Part shown: piece by piece, positions 37,090 through 50,100 of the stretch | Layout: each line of letters starts with the position of its first letter | Numbering within the stretch: position 1 is the first letter of the stretch | NCBI RefSeq assembly: GCF_002234675.1 | Contig: NC_019872.2 | Span: 8,324,950 to 8,388,949, forward strand | DNA: 64,000 bases | Direction: 5' to 3' | From: Oryzias latipes | Taxonomy: Eukaryota > Chordata > Actinopteri > Beloniformes > Adrianichthyidae | Notes under the pieces: generated by a model | Told to the model about the DNA's origin: nothing | Databases searched by the model: none | What the model saw: only the letters and a program-made list of their open reading frames with translations | Translations under genes and position numbers: made by a program

Positions 37090-38725
37090 GTTTGTTTTTG
37101 GACGGAGGCCGAGAAGCTCAAAAATATTCAGCCAAAGTTGAATAATGCAAACTCCCAAAAATACAAAATATCCTTCTCGTATTTGTTGTTTTTCTTTTAA
37201 TAACCTGTCACATGCTTTTTAAAATATAATAGAAAATATATACTTTTTAAGAGTATATTTAAAAGCTGTACAGTTATCCCACTTAATTACTTTCTTAAAT
37301 TTTTAGGCCATGCACATTAGATAACATTTCAGTTTCGTCAGAAAAACTAAAACAGATAGTTTTGTTTTATTTTATTAGTTTTATTAAAATTTTTATATAT
37401 ACCAAATATTGAACTTGATATAGTGACTTGACATGTTTGGGTTTATTTATCTGATTCTGAAGTTTTAGACAAAAAAACAAAATAAATCTGCAGACTAATA
37501 CTGACATTAAAGTAGATAATTCTTCAGTTATTTTATAACATTTATTCAATTAATTAATTGGATGAATAATTTTTACTCCAATTTGAGTGATTTAACATAT
37601 TACATAGGCTAATGATGAAATTTATATAAGTTCAAAAAGATCAAAGCTTTTTTTTTTAAATCCAGCAGGTTTGGGGCTTTTTTACCAGCTTTTTATTTAA
37701 TAAAAACTTTTTATGACCATGTTAGCAAAATCAACATTTGAAGTGGACCCAACTGTATTATTTAAATTGAACTGTTTTTTACAGTGGCATTTAAAAAAAA
37801 GATATCAGCAAATCCATTTTTTAATCCATTAATCATTTAGAATCAATAATTGAAGCTGACTAGTTTATCTACCATAGCTTTTTTATAGACATTCATAGAC
37901 TTTATATACATTTCTGTGCTTCACTTTTGTTACTTGTATTTATGTATGTAATGTAGCATTAATCTAAACACTTTAACAGTTTTTATGGCATTTATAGATT
38001 TATTCTCCAGTCTTTTCTTTCCCTCCAGCCCCTTGAACCTTTTGTAGTCCATCCGCCTCTTCTATTTCTCTTATAGTCTCAAACTATGGGCCTCATATCA
38101 AAAAGACATCCACATCGTAACTGAACATCTTTAGTGTTTATCATTCACACATGTTTATAGTCAGGAACCTTTTAATATACTAGTTTAAAATTGACAAAGA
38201 ATTTTCAATAAAGGATTTGAAATTATTTTTAATAAAAGCTTCAATATTTAATATTAACAAATCAATAAACTACAACTGTTTAGCAGCGTGCCTTTAACTA
38301 TTATTGGTAGATTGCTACTTTAATCGCACATAAAACTGATGAGGAATTACAATTAATCAAAACTGTTGTATATAGTGTCATATAAATGTCTATACACTTC
38401 AAATAGTTAAAAATCTGTGTAAAATAAACTGTTCAACCTTTTGGTGAGGAGAGATCTGTGTAAAAATCATAAACGATGAAATTATATTTCATCATATATA
38501 TTTCTCTGAGTTCTTTCTTTGACTTGTATTAAAAACATGCTTTAATGTCTATAGATATGGATGGATTAAGCAAAATCCTGTTAATCATGTGGATTACACC
38601 AGATTTTATTGAAGAAGAATGATTAAAGAGTCTGTGAATTGTTGATGTAAAAAGAAGAAAGAGAATATATCACAGAGACAACCCACACATAAATAAAGGC
38701 AGCAGGAGTCATGGTGGGGTGCTAA
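37090..38725. other. bnip1 promoter side and gap to crebrf 3' end
   Basis: Very AT-rich. The bnip1 promoter must lie just right of 37,089 or within this gap, but no TATA box or CpG island is evident. No gene recognised. Confidence 0.5.
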
Positions 38726-41700
38726 TGGTTTTTATTATTTTGATATTAAAATCAATAAAACATAATCAGACTAACATGGTTACAAGCAGAGCTGCAATAT
38801 CAACACCTGGCTGATACCACAGAAGAGAATGGTCTTTAAAAAAGAAAAAAGAAAAAGAGGCACAAGAACACAACAAACGTTCAGGGAAGGTGACCGCAGG
38901 ATGCCGAGCAGTCCAAGACAAAAACCAGAAGAAGCGTTTACAGTACAAACCATGGGGGGGGGGCCCCCCCAGCTGTGTATAAAGCCACAAACTGTGCCCC
39001 GAAAGAAGGTGTAAAAAGAAAGTTAGTCGAAACAAAAGTAAAAACCAATAACATTTATTACACAACATAAATATAACAATTGTCGAGATATTTTATTTGA
39101 ACAGGCATATATGTGAACTACAAATATAGACGTCAATGCTAAAAGAGAGGATCAAGTTAGTTTCAGCAGGATACACTTTCTGCAGGTTTCGCGTCTTTAG
39201 AAAATTAGTATCACCAAGAGATCTATTATACAACACTTAGCAATGAAGTACAGCCTTCCTACTGAGACCAGGGAGAGGAACACACACAGGACTAACTACA
39301 GAGATCCCATGCTGTTGATCTAGTCAAAGAAGATACCATACAAGACCAGAAGCATCATAACAATGGCATGTAGCTGTGGAGCTCAGGATGATCGATAACC
39401 TCCCAGATCATCTACATGTTTGGGCTTGTATGGTTTTCCTAGAAAATCGTCTCACCAGCCGTTAAATTTAAAACATATAATGAAATCATATCAAATGTGT
39501 AAGATAAGCATTTTTTTTTATTTTAATGTTTCGTGCTTCGAGCGTTTTGGCAAGTCTGGAAGGAGATAAAAATCACTGCTTTGTTGCATGATGTGTGCAT
39601 AAATAGAAAGAGGAGTTTGAATTTTATTGTCAAGAGTGGGTTGTTGCTGTTTTTAGAATTCTTTTATAAGGTCGGGATGCGGGGAAAAAAAAAAAAGGAA
39701 ATGAAATCTGACCGCATCGCTTGCTGCTAGGAAAGGTGAAGGGTCTCTGCCCACCAGCCTTTTAATGACCCCGTCAAATCTCAGGGGCCCCCTGACAGGA
39801 CAACTTTCACACCCTAATAACAGGAAGGGGGGGGAGTCAGTAGCTCAACAGCCCCCCCCCCCACAACTGAAATCAACACGAAAATTAAATCTAAAGCATT
39901 TAAGCAACCAAACCTCAATAAAGAGTCAGAAAGACCCATGTCAGGAAGAGGTTCTGTTTGCTGATTGGATGATTTACGTTAGGGTTTTAGCTCAACCCTT
40001 TCTGACCAACTTCAAACAAGTTCCTGAGCCTCACAGACAGGAATTTCTTTCTTATTAATAAAAAAAAGTTTTTTTTCTTAAAAATCTGTGCAGATATTCA
40101 TTTAGATTAGCTGTAAATTGAAATCAATCCAGTAACTAAAAATAACCTATGTTATCCATAAATAAGGAAAAAATAATTTTTGCTAAATTAGTTTCAATTT
40201 AAATACACTTACAGGCCAACAAAATAAATGATCCTGTCTGTGACTCTCTCGAAACATCCCAGACTCACGGACGCCTCCTCAGCGGAAAAGCTCCAAACTC
40301 TGGATTCAATCATCTTAAATATAAATTTTAGAGGAACTCGCAAATAAATATCACATATCGTTATGAACACGTAGGTCAGAGGGAGAAAAAAAAGGCAAAA
40401 TATAATTTAGGAAAAGTAGAACATAATACAGAGTCGAGAGCATAAATATCAAACCATAATATTAATAAAAAGAAGTTTAAACATATAAGCAAAGACAGCG
40501 GCCAAATAAAGATACAACATTCAAGATCTTTCTGGATCCCGATGACCAAAGTCTCCCTCTTTGAGTTCTCCAAACAAGGTCAAACAACAGGAAAAATCTC
40601 CACAAGACACTCGCGTTTGTCTGTGTGATCCTGCTGAGGAAGACTAGTCTACATTCATCAGCAAAGCAGCAGCATAGTTATACCTCGCTATGTCAGCGTA
40701 CAGCAGTGCAGCAGTCAGAAACACGAGACTGACCGGAGTCATCAACAGAAGGAATAATATGGCTAAAATTCAACACAGCCATGTTCCTGTAGCACCCAGC
40801 CACGGACAGGTTAGCACCACGTTTACCTCCATGCTCAGTTTGTCGCTTCATTCGCAGCGACTCCATGCCAACACTGACTTCAAGGAGGATCTGGCACTTC
40901 ATTATAGCAAAGTTAAGAAATGGAAAGTCTTTTTTTTTTTAAACTATTTTTTGTTTGTTTGTCGCAAAAATAAAAGGTCTCAAAGGGCAGCAACACAGTG
41001 CTCCACGTCAAAACCTCTGAAGAATGCATTATTATTGTCCAGGTATAAAGCAGGCCCAAGTCTCCCGCTGCCACAAACAGAGTGGAAATTTGCTCCTCTC
41101 TACACAAGACACCAGCAGTGATAGCAGCAGCCAATACAGAAATCACAAGAACGTGGCATAGTGGGCAGAGAAAGAGTTACAAACACAACCGGGTTTCCTC
41201 CAGCGCCGTTAATTTAGATTGCAAGCTTTAATGGATCTTCTTCTGTAATACCAAATGGAAGTCCCATAGGAAAGTATTACACTACTTTGATCTTCAGTTG
41301 AAAGTTTCTCACTATAAAATATGTTGAAAATTATGCGGAAAATTAGGTTTTCATTCTAGAATTGTACTTCAAGTTTAGGTTTTGGGAAACTCAGTCCCTT
41401 GTTTCTGTTGGGAAACTCCCTCCAGACTGACAGAAGGTGCAGATTTGTGTCATGTTCGATTAAGGCACCTGGTTTAGCAGGCATCGTTTTTTGATTTTTT
41501 TTTTCCTTTCTTGTAAGTGTAAAAACCAAATGCAAGGAGTGTCATGTGAATGTAATAGAAGGAGGAGGGAGGAGAGAGAGGGAAAAAAAAAAAGGAAATT
41601 TGTCATGGACACTGTTAAATCAAACTCTGAAGTCTCTTTGTGCTCATTGGATAGCAGCAAGTATGAAATCATACAACTGAGAGTACAGAGAGCCCCAAAA

Positions 41701-44700
41701 CAGCCATGCAACAACTTTTGAACAATCACAATTTGCCAAATTGCTTTGCAGCTTTTTTTTTTGTCCTAAGAGTCAAGTTGTTGTCAGGTTTTCCCAACCT
41801 ATGCAGGGAATCCACAAACACAATCCATGAATTGCTGACATTAAAAATAAACAGGAAGTATAATAAGTTTGTGGCTAATGAGGAATGAAATGGTTTTACA
41901 ACAGTTACACAAGACCGAGGGATACAAAAGAAGTTCTAAGCCAGACTCTAAGGTCTGACACGACCAGCAAGAGGCGTTCAGATAGACCTAAGTGCTTTTA
42001 GCAACACTTGTTCTACAGATGCAGTTGCCTGAGAGCATCTACAGTTTTCACTGCAAGAAGGGAGCATCCTCCACTTTTCCTGCTGCAGCCCGAACAGGGA
42101 TGTTCCTTTTTAATACAGTGGTGAAAAGATATATATACGGTATATATATATATATCCTTCAAAGCTGGAAATGGGCGCAGTAATGAACTGCAAGGATTCT
42201 GGAGTCTTTTTGCATGACTGGAGTAGTTTTTATGTGCAAGCTTTACTCTCCAAAGAGCTTTAATACTTTTAAATCAATTACAATTAAAATGAAAACACTT
42301 GTCTTAAGGACACCGGTATGAAAGCAACACACGGACCCCTACACAATTCTAGGAGCAAAAGAAAAAAAGTTGTTAAAGGAAAGTTACTGGACTGTAAAAC
42401 AAAGTGTTGGGATGCACTTCCTTTGGAATTCGTAGGTGTGAGATTCAACGACGGCTCAAAACCACTCATGCTAACACATCAGAACGTTTGTGCATATTTG
42501 GATGTTAAGGTGAGTGCTTTTGACTCTGAAATCAAAACTTTTTTTCCTTTGGCTCATCGTGTCAAACGGAGTCTGGCTTTTACAAAACAGGTACTGCAAT
42601 AAGTTAGAGAAAAAGAAAGAAAAGAAAAAAGGAAATCACAATTCTTGTTTTAGAGCAAGAATTCGTAAGAATCCTCCTCTGATTGGTCCAACAGTAAAAT
42701 CATGACGTCACCAGAACAAATGAGAATTATTGGTGAGTGCAGGGAGGTGGGGGCGGAGCCACTATGTGACAAATCCCAGTCGGATCACAGCAGAACATCG
42801 GTGTCAAATCCTTGGAAAATGTTGCAGATTTTTGTTTCGCTATGAGTGATGAGAATTTGGTGGGTTTTTGTGTCAGTCTCTTGGCCTTTGTTTTTTACTT
42901 TGTGTACAGAGCATTGCACCATAGTGATTGACATTGATAATTCATAAAGATACACATACAGACAATAGTTTATACAGAGTAAAGAATGGTGACGATAACT
43001 GGAATACATAAATATATTTTCTTTGTAATTTATATGTCATCACACATCAGATAGAAGAACAATATTACCCTGAATTGCTGAAGAGCTTTATGGATCCATG
43101 TAGCTTTTATTAGACAAGAGTTGCACAAAGTTACACACTCGAGTTGCTTAATAATTGCAGGACTTTGAGTCATCAGAAAGAAAAAGTTTTACTGGCGTGG
43201 ATTTTCACTAATTTCCTTGACGGTTAAAATGCCACAGAGTCTCCTGGCTGAAGTGTAAACTTGCACAGCTTGCACCTATCACGTTAAAAGTAAAGACACG
43301 TGAGGACTTTTTCTTTAACCAGCCAATTAAGATAGACAACTAAACACAGACGCCACTTTTTTTTCTCCTTATATATTTTTGCCAGCCGGCCGTCAATCAG
43401 CAGCCCTGTATCCACTGTTGACCCCTAGCATAATCTATTATCAAACCACAGCTGAGAAAAAAAAAAGTTTCAAATACTGTTGCGAAAGACAAAAAAAAGA
43501 TCAAATAGGTTCAACTCCTGAAGCCAATTTTAGATGCACTTCACTGCTACTCCAGTCAAGGTTATTTTGAGCAAATTGGTTTATTTACTGTGCGGGCAAA
43601 ACAATGTCAGCGACCTCAGGGTTGCCCCTAAACTGCATACATGTCCGCCATTGTTGTTGTTGTTGTTATTTCAGTTTGTGTGTATGTGTGAAAGGTCATT
43701 TCAAAAGGCAATAAGTGTCCGGATTGACTATTTATTTGTAAATTGGCTTTCCATACAGTACAGTGATATAGTAACCTCCCCTGGGGGGGCACAGAACGGC
43801 ATCTCTCATGCATGCTGTTCTAGGTCACCCCAGGCAAAACCTCTCCTCATTAAGTCACAAGTAGGAATTAGTTTAAAAATGATAACAATATAGCTCTCTG
43901 AAGAAATGTGTCTACACTGTACATCACCCTGAAGAGGAAGCCAAAGCAGAATCATTTTTTCCATAGGAAACCTCTACTGAAGGCAAATGAATCGTGACGC
44001 CAAGGGGGGTCAGCATCAGGATCAAAGTAGGGGCCCTGGAATCAAAACCCTCTGTTTTTTTTTCTTTTTGTTTAAGAACACAAACATACCATCACAGCAC
44101 CTCTGACCAGGACCTATCCAGTCAAATCACTAATCCCACCAAAGCCCCGCAACAACATTTCACGGCTTCAAAATTGCGTCGATCCAACGTTAGGCCACAC
44201 ACTATTCCTTGCTAGTTTGTAGACCAAGCCCTGTCTGGCAATAGACTGTACTGAGCAAGTAGTCATCAAGTACACTTGCAGCATTCACACGAGGCCGTTT
44301 AGCAGCAGATGGAAGAAAAAATGCTTTTCTTTTTCTTCTTCTTTATTTGAACAAAGTGCTTTGTTTTTTAACAACTAAGAATAATCTGTACACTTAGATA
44401 CATATCAACTATTTTCAAAACTCAAACACGAAGAAAAAGTAGCTGGGCGGTAGAGGACAGCAAGTCAAAAAGCTACAAAAAAAATCGTGGGTACTCAACT
44501 CTGGTTTAAGAAAGAGCACCATTTCTCCCTTTTCTTTATTAGATGGAACGGAAAAAACGTGTATGCACGCCATCATGGGATATCGCTCTGTAAAGGAGAA
44601 CATCACCTCCGACCTTCCTGATCTGAGCATCAACGCTCTAATCCTATCAGACTTTGGACTCAACCAGGTAACACTAGCTCTTCCTTGAAGAAGCAACATC

Positions 44701-47180
44701 AAAAAACTAAAATATAAGAAGTTAGGCATTTTTTCAGGCTGCACAGTGTATGTATATATGTATTTTACATGTATGTACACGAGAGATTAGTAAGTCTCTA
44801 AGATGCAAGTCAGTGAAATGTTGAATTTAGCTGCTTAAATGGAAATTATGCAGACCAGATCACGGTGGAACAGAATCAAATCGCCTTTATTTTTTTCTGC
44901 AGCTGGTTTTTCGTCAGCCCACATGTCTATCTAGCCTTGGAATTTGGTTTCTCTCCAAAAAAAAAAAAAAAAAAAAAAAAAGACAAAAGTGTCAAATAAG
45001 CTTAGATGAGGCCTCACACATCTCCTCTGGCCAGTGTCTGTCTCCAAATCAACAGGAAAATAAGCAGGCAGCTAAAATACAAAAATATAGTACTATTTTT
45101 TTGTTGCTTTTTTTTTTTTCTAATGCTTTCAATGTAAGGATAAGCTTTAGAAATGTGTCATGCTTAAAAATCAATCATTGTCATTAAAGTGGCATTTACC
45201 ATTGATAGATATATCAGTAATGTCGCTATCTACAGTACTTTACAACAAAACTCAAAACTTACATATAGAAATCAAAGACGTGAGACGCAAATATTTTGGT
45301 TATTGTCGGCCATTGTGACAAACAAGCACAACTGTAACGTAGCTTATCTATTAGCGCCCTCAGCTTCCTTTCCTAGCGAGCACGGAGAGCAAACTAAGCA
45401 TGTGGAGGAAGGAATCAGTTCAGGAATAAGTGCTTCCAAAGCCACCAACCTACTGGAGAAGCCCACAGAGGGGGTTAACTTTTTCAGATTTCAAAAGACA
45501 AAATGACTGTTCCTTTTCTGTACAGAATTGGACCCAAGATAATTTCACAGTTCTATGAAGTTCCCTGACCCTCCCACTTTTCTTACATTCAATACGGCGT
45601 CAGGTAAGCTGTGCAAAACCTTACTTTAACTGGCTGGTTGCCATTTCGTTGCATGTGTCTTTGGTACAAAAAACAATCAAAATATAGTGTGCAAATTTTA
45701 AAGGAAAAACATCTTTTAACCCCGCCCCCTAAGTTGCCAAAGACAGAGTACCAAAAAACCAAAGGTCATCTATTGCAGAGCCCTCCTATATACACTAACT
45801 CTGTGGCATCACGCAACAAGAGCTTCCATTTGTCTATGTACATTCAGAATATCTTTAGACGACAAAAACACACACCACACCGCACAAGTGTGTCCCTCCT
45901 CGTATTCACAAACGATTTCCCCGCCTGAGCGGGAACTCAAGGGGCTCCAACATATCTGCACTTCCTGTTCAGCCCTTTTCTCACACACACAAACGCACAC
46001 ACAGTCAGATTTACAGAGACTCTCACACATACATACACAAGGCACAATGAATAGAACTCGGATCGAAAACTAGTATGAACACACCAAACTGTCTGGTCAC
46101 CTCTACTGTACAAAAAAAAGAGGGGAGCCGGTGCCTGGGAACCATTTTGGTACAGTTTCATGGAGGAGATGGATCGCTGTTCATGTCATCACTTTCATCT
46201 TCCTCGAAGCCTGCTTGTTCCCATACTGGCCGAACACCCGCTTTTTTGTTTTTTGTTTTCGCCCAGTCCAGTTACGATCCACACAAGGCCAGAAAGCACC
46301 ATGCTACATGCTCTTCCACAACACGTGGTTAGCCCACACTCTCCTGTTTAAGGTAACATTGTCAAAAGCAGCCACAGAGCTGTCTCCTGTCCGCCACAAG
46401 CTCCGTGTGCGCAGGATGGCTGTTGTTTAGTCCCAACTGATCACGGTCAGGTGCTACTGATTTTTTTTTTGTGTCAAGCGTTCATTTGCTTTAACTATTC
46501 TTACAGTAGCAAAGCTGATTGGCAAACAGGTGATGGCATAAACATATTTAAGCCTTCAGTACAAAACATTTGCTACCACCTGCATTTGTTTTCTTTGCAA
46601 CTACCAGAGCCATTTTTAATGGTCAAAGTGCTTTAGTGAACGAGTCAATTTAACATCCTGGAATTCTTCAGTCTTTAGTATTCCATTTGTTATTTTTTTG
46701 TTGCTTTTGTAGGGCAAACCTCTTCATAAACACACAATAACTGGAGCTTCTTCAACCTTTTGTCAGGGTCTGTTGGTTTCTGTGGAAATATTCCAGAGGT
46801 TGCACTCATGTCCCGTCTTTGTCCTCCAACCAAACCACCCGCACACGTTAAACACTCATCACCAGTGGTTTTAAGGGCGCAGCAATACACGTCTATCCAG
46901 CCGACACTTGCTTTTAGATTAACTTCTCCCGACAAGTGGCCACCATGACTTGGGAGATGATGATGTTCCGTCTCTGCATGCAGAGGCTGAAAGCTAGGTA
47001 GGTGCATGGTGAAAACAAGCGCTCAGACATACACATAAGGATTGGTGTGTGTGTGTGTGTGTGTGTCATACACTGTGTATGCAGTCTGGGTTGGAGGGGC
47101 ATGCAGAGAGGGGCATAGTTACAATGAGACAGCAAAGTGGAAAACTCTCTGTCCACTTCTCTCTCGGGACGGCTGTTTGT
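38726..47180 (-). other. Probable long 3' UTR of crebrf
   Basis: No exon of another gene fits in this 8.4-kb stretch after the crebrf stop codon, and the human transcript also has a several-kilobase 3' UTR. Minus-strand AATAAA signals occur at many points, including 44,341-44,347, 43,107-43,113, 39,092-39,098, 39,054-39,059 and about 38,732-38,737. The last two precede the very AT-rich gap and are plausible distal ends. The stretch is largely free of the transposons seen elsewhere. It holds a 25-base A run at 44,957-44,981, a short TA-rich tract at 42,128-42,155 and small GT/CA repeats. Extent is inferred, without transcript evidence. Confidence 0.45.
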
Positions 47181-50100
47181 CTAGTTTTTGGAGGTGGGGA
47201 CTCGCAGGCCGACCAGACCGCCAGTTGGATCGCCACGGCTTGTGTTCTCCAAGATATTATTGACAAATTCTGAAGTCTGCCCAGCAACAGGTGATGGCAC
47301 TGCACAAGAATAGGCACAAGAAGCATAAGAATAAATGCAACACTTCTTAAAGAATTGTCTAGATAACTCATTACAGTTCTCTCTCAAACTCAATAGAAAG
47401 GTTGGCTTGGCCAGATCACCCAAGAAGAATACTTTTAATATCTTTTAACCATTTTTTTAATCCATGACTGGGCTCTTTGGTCTCACCAAGTGTCTCCTGG
47501 ATGAGCTGCTCCAGAGTCTCTGTCATGTTGGTTGAACGTGGAGAAGAATCTTCAACTCGTACCATTATCTCTTCCTTGATGGCGTTGATCACAAACAGTA
47601 GCCGATCTGAAGAAGTGACATTTCAGTTAAAAGAAAGGCAAGGCAAAGCAATTCAAAGTGGTTACATGAAAGAAAAAGGCTCTGGTAAAAGTATTAATGA
47701 AAAAAAAGATACAAATAAAATCCAGATATTTTAAAGTACTACAAACATATCTTTTAAATAAAGGCAAGAAAAAGAGCAATATAAAGATAAAGCTGGTGAA
47801 CATCTGAGCTCTTCAGGAAGCTGGTTCTGTCTGTGTGTAGCCTAGCAGCAAAAAGCTGTTTGGTTCTGACTCTAGGCTCTACTAACTGATGGCTTCTTGC
47901 AGATCTTGAAGTCCTGCTGGACTTGTAGGTGCTTGATAACAAGAGTGATGTGGTCGGTCCTCCGAGTTCTGGTTAAATCTCCATCAGATGCATTGTGAAT
48001 GAGATAATGCTTTTACACTGTGTTGTTTGGAGGAGCAGACAAAAGACTGTTTGAAGGAAGTCTAAGCCTTTTAGGACACTTTAGGACACTAACTTGACTT
48101 TTAGTTTTTATTCACCCTTTCCTTTGTGTTTCCAAAAATAATGACTCCTGTTTTTTCAAAATCTAAACAGTTAGTCATCAAATCACAGATTGCTTTAAAG
48201 GGAGCGGAGGGAAGCAAACTTGTACAACCCCACCACTGTTCTACCATACCATTTTCTTTACATGAATTTTCTTTATCCGGTTCCTAACTTCTAATAAGAT
48301 ATTTCTATCATACAAACACAGTTTCATGTCATGCACCCAAAAAGAAACAGCAAAGAGTCTGATGGATTCTCAGAGAGTCTGGGTTTTATGAAGACCAGTG
48401 TTGTCTGCATAACTATAATCTGACCTAGAGGAAGAATGTACAGGTTGCCAGCCTGCATGGTGTGGATACTCTATGATCTATGACCAACATAACACCTGTT
48501 TTCAAAATAAGATTTGTCCCAAATAGGAACTAAACCTGATAATCCCACTTACTTTTCCAGCCTGATAAGAAGTTTTCATTGTCTACAATGGTGTGGTGTT
48601 GTGTAAATAAAATTGTTCTGAGAGGCTGTTTGTGTTCAAAAAGTGGCACAGCAGGATCAGAATAACTTTTTTAAATTATCTTTTCAATGAAAGGATAATT
48701 AGAGATTGTCCTTTAATTGCTAAACATGAAAAGATCTGGGCTTTTTTTCACCAAAAGCGGTTCCAGCAACTGCAGTTTAGAGTAATTGTGGAAAAATGCC
48801 TGACTGAAGCGAGATGTTAACTGTCTTAGGTTGTAGTATTAAAGGGGAAAATAAATTAAAATTAAGAAGAAGCAGATTTTTATGTTTGACAAAAACAAAC
48901 ACGAAACAGATTTGCCAAAAAATTCTTAAGCAAAATGCTGTAGGTAAACGTACCATACTCCGTACTGAGTCCCCAAAGCTTCACTTTGTTTGCTTCGTAC
49001 TGAGCTTTCTTTTTTAAACGGCAAGCCCTGCACAAATGGCGGATAGAGGTCAAACACACATGGCCAAATGGTCACTAACAGTTCCAGCAGGAAATGCATG
49101 CATGCAAGTTTTACCTGGATGCCAGCTTGTTCTTCTCCTTGCGAGAGCGTGGTCGCGCCGTCAGCGGCAGCTCACTGACCGGAGTCAGGTCGCTGATCAC
49201 TTTGTTCAGTTTGCGGAGCTCAGTGCCGATCTGCAGCAGTTTGCGTGGATTGGGAGTCAGGTCCTCCACATCAGTGCGCCGAGACTTCTTCAGCATGTAT
49301 TTTCCTTTTTAAACAAAAATGTTGAGAGTTTACAAAACCACAGAACTAAAAACAAATACAAAAAAACTCACATTAATGTTTTTTTACAACTTAAATGTAA
49401 CAAAGATTAAAACCAATTGCCCTACATGCAGTCCTAAATTGTATTTACCAATTAAGGTTAGTGCTAAATACGAAAAAAACAAAAAAAACTTTTTATGAAG
49501 TTATTTTGCAACTAATACAATCTTATATAAAACCTAACAAGAGCTATAAAAACAATAAAAGTAAGTCTGTGATGCTTTAACTATGGAAACTTTACATTTT
49601 TAGGACAATGTCTTAATGAGAAATAAACAAGCAAAACAACCAAAAGACTGTTGCATAAATAAGTAAATAAGAGGCCTATTTTCTTGTCAATATGATTAGA
49701 GTTTTCTATTTGCACAGAAAGGAGTATGTCTGCATCACCTATAGGCAAACCCTCTATATTTGTTTATTATCTCCAAATGGACCACTGAAACTGGTCTATT
49801 TAAAATGTTACAAACAGCTGCTGTTGTGGAAAGTCCCGTCATTACCAGAGTTCACAAGTTGTACTGCAGCCTCCAAAAAAAAATTGTTAGTAAAAAAACA
49901 GGAGAAAAAAAACTGCATCTCCACGTATGCTGTTTCTTTAAGGTTTTGTTTACGTGCGTACCATGCAGAGGCCCATTCTTCTGATACAGGTTGCTTGGCA
50001 ACGTGTGTCTGTCCCACTCAGACGGCTTGAGTAAGCGCTCCTGTTTGGAGGGCGTGAGTTGCTCGCTATACTCCCAGAAGTAGCGCCGTTTGCCTCTCTT

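Noticed and set aside
40690-41121. 143-codon ORF in the presumed crebrf 3' UTR
   Set aside because: Opposite strand to crebrf, no motif and A/T-run-rich translation; likely chance.
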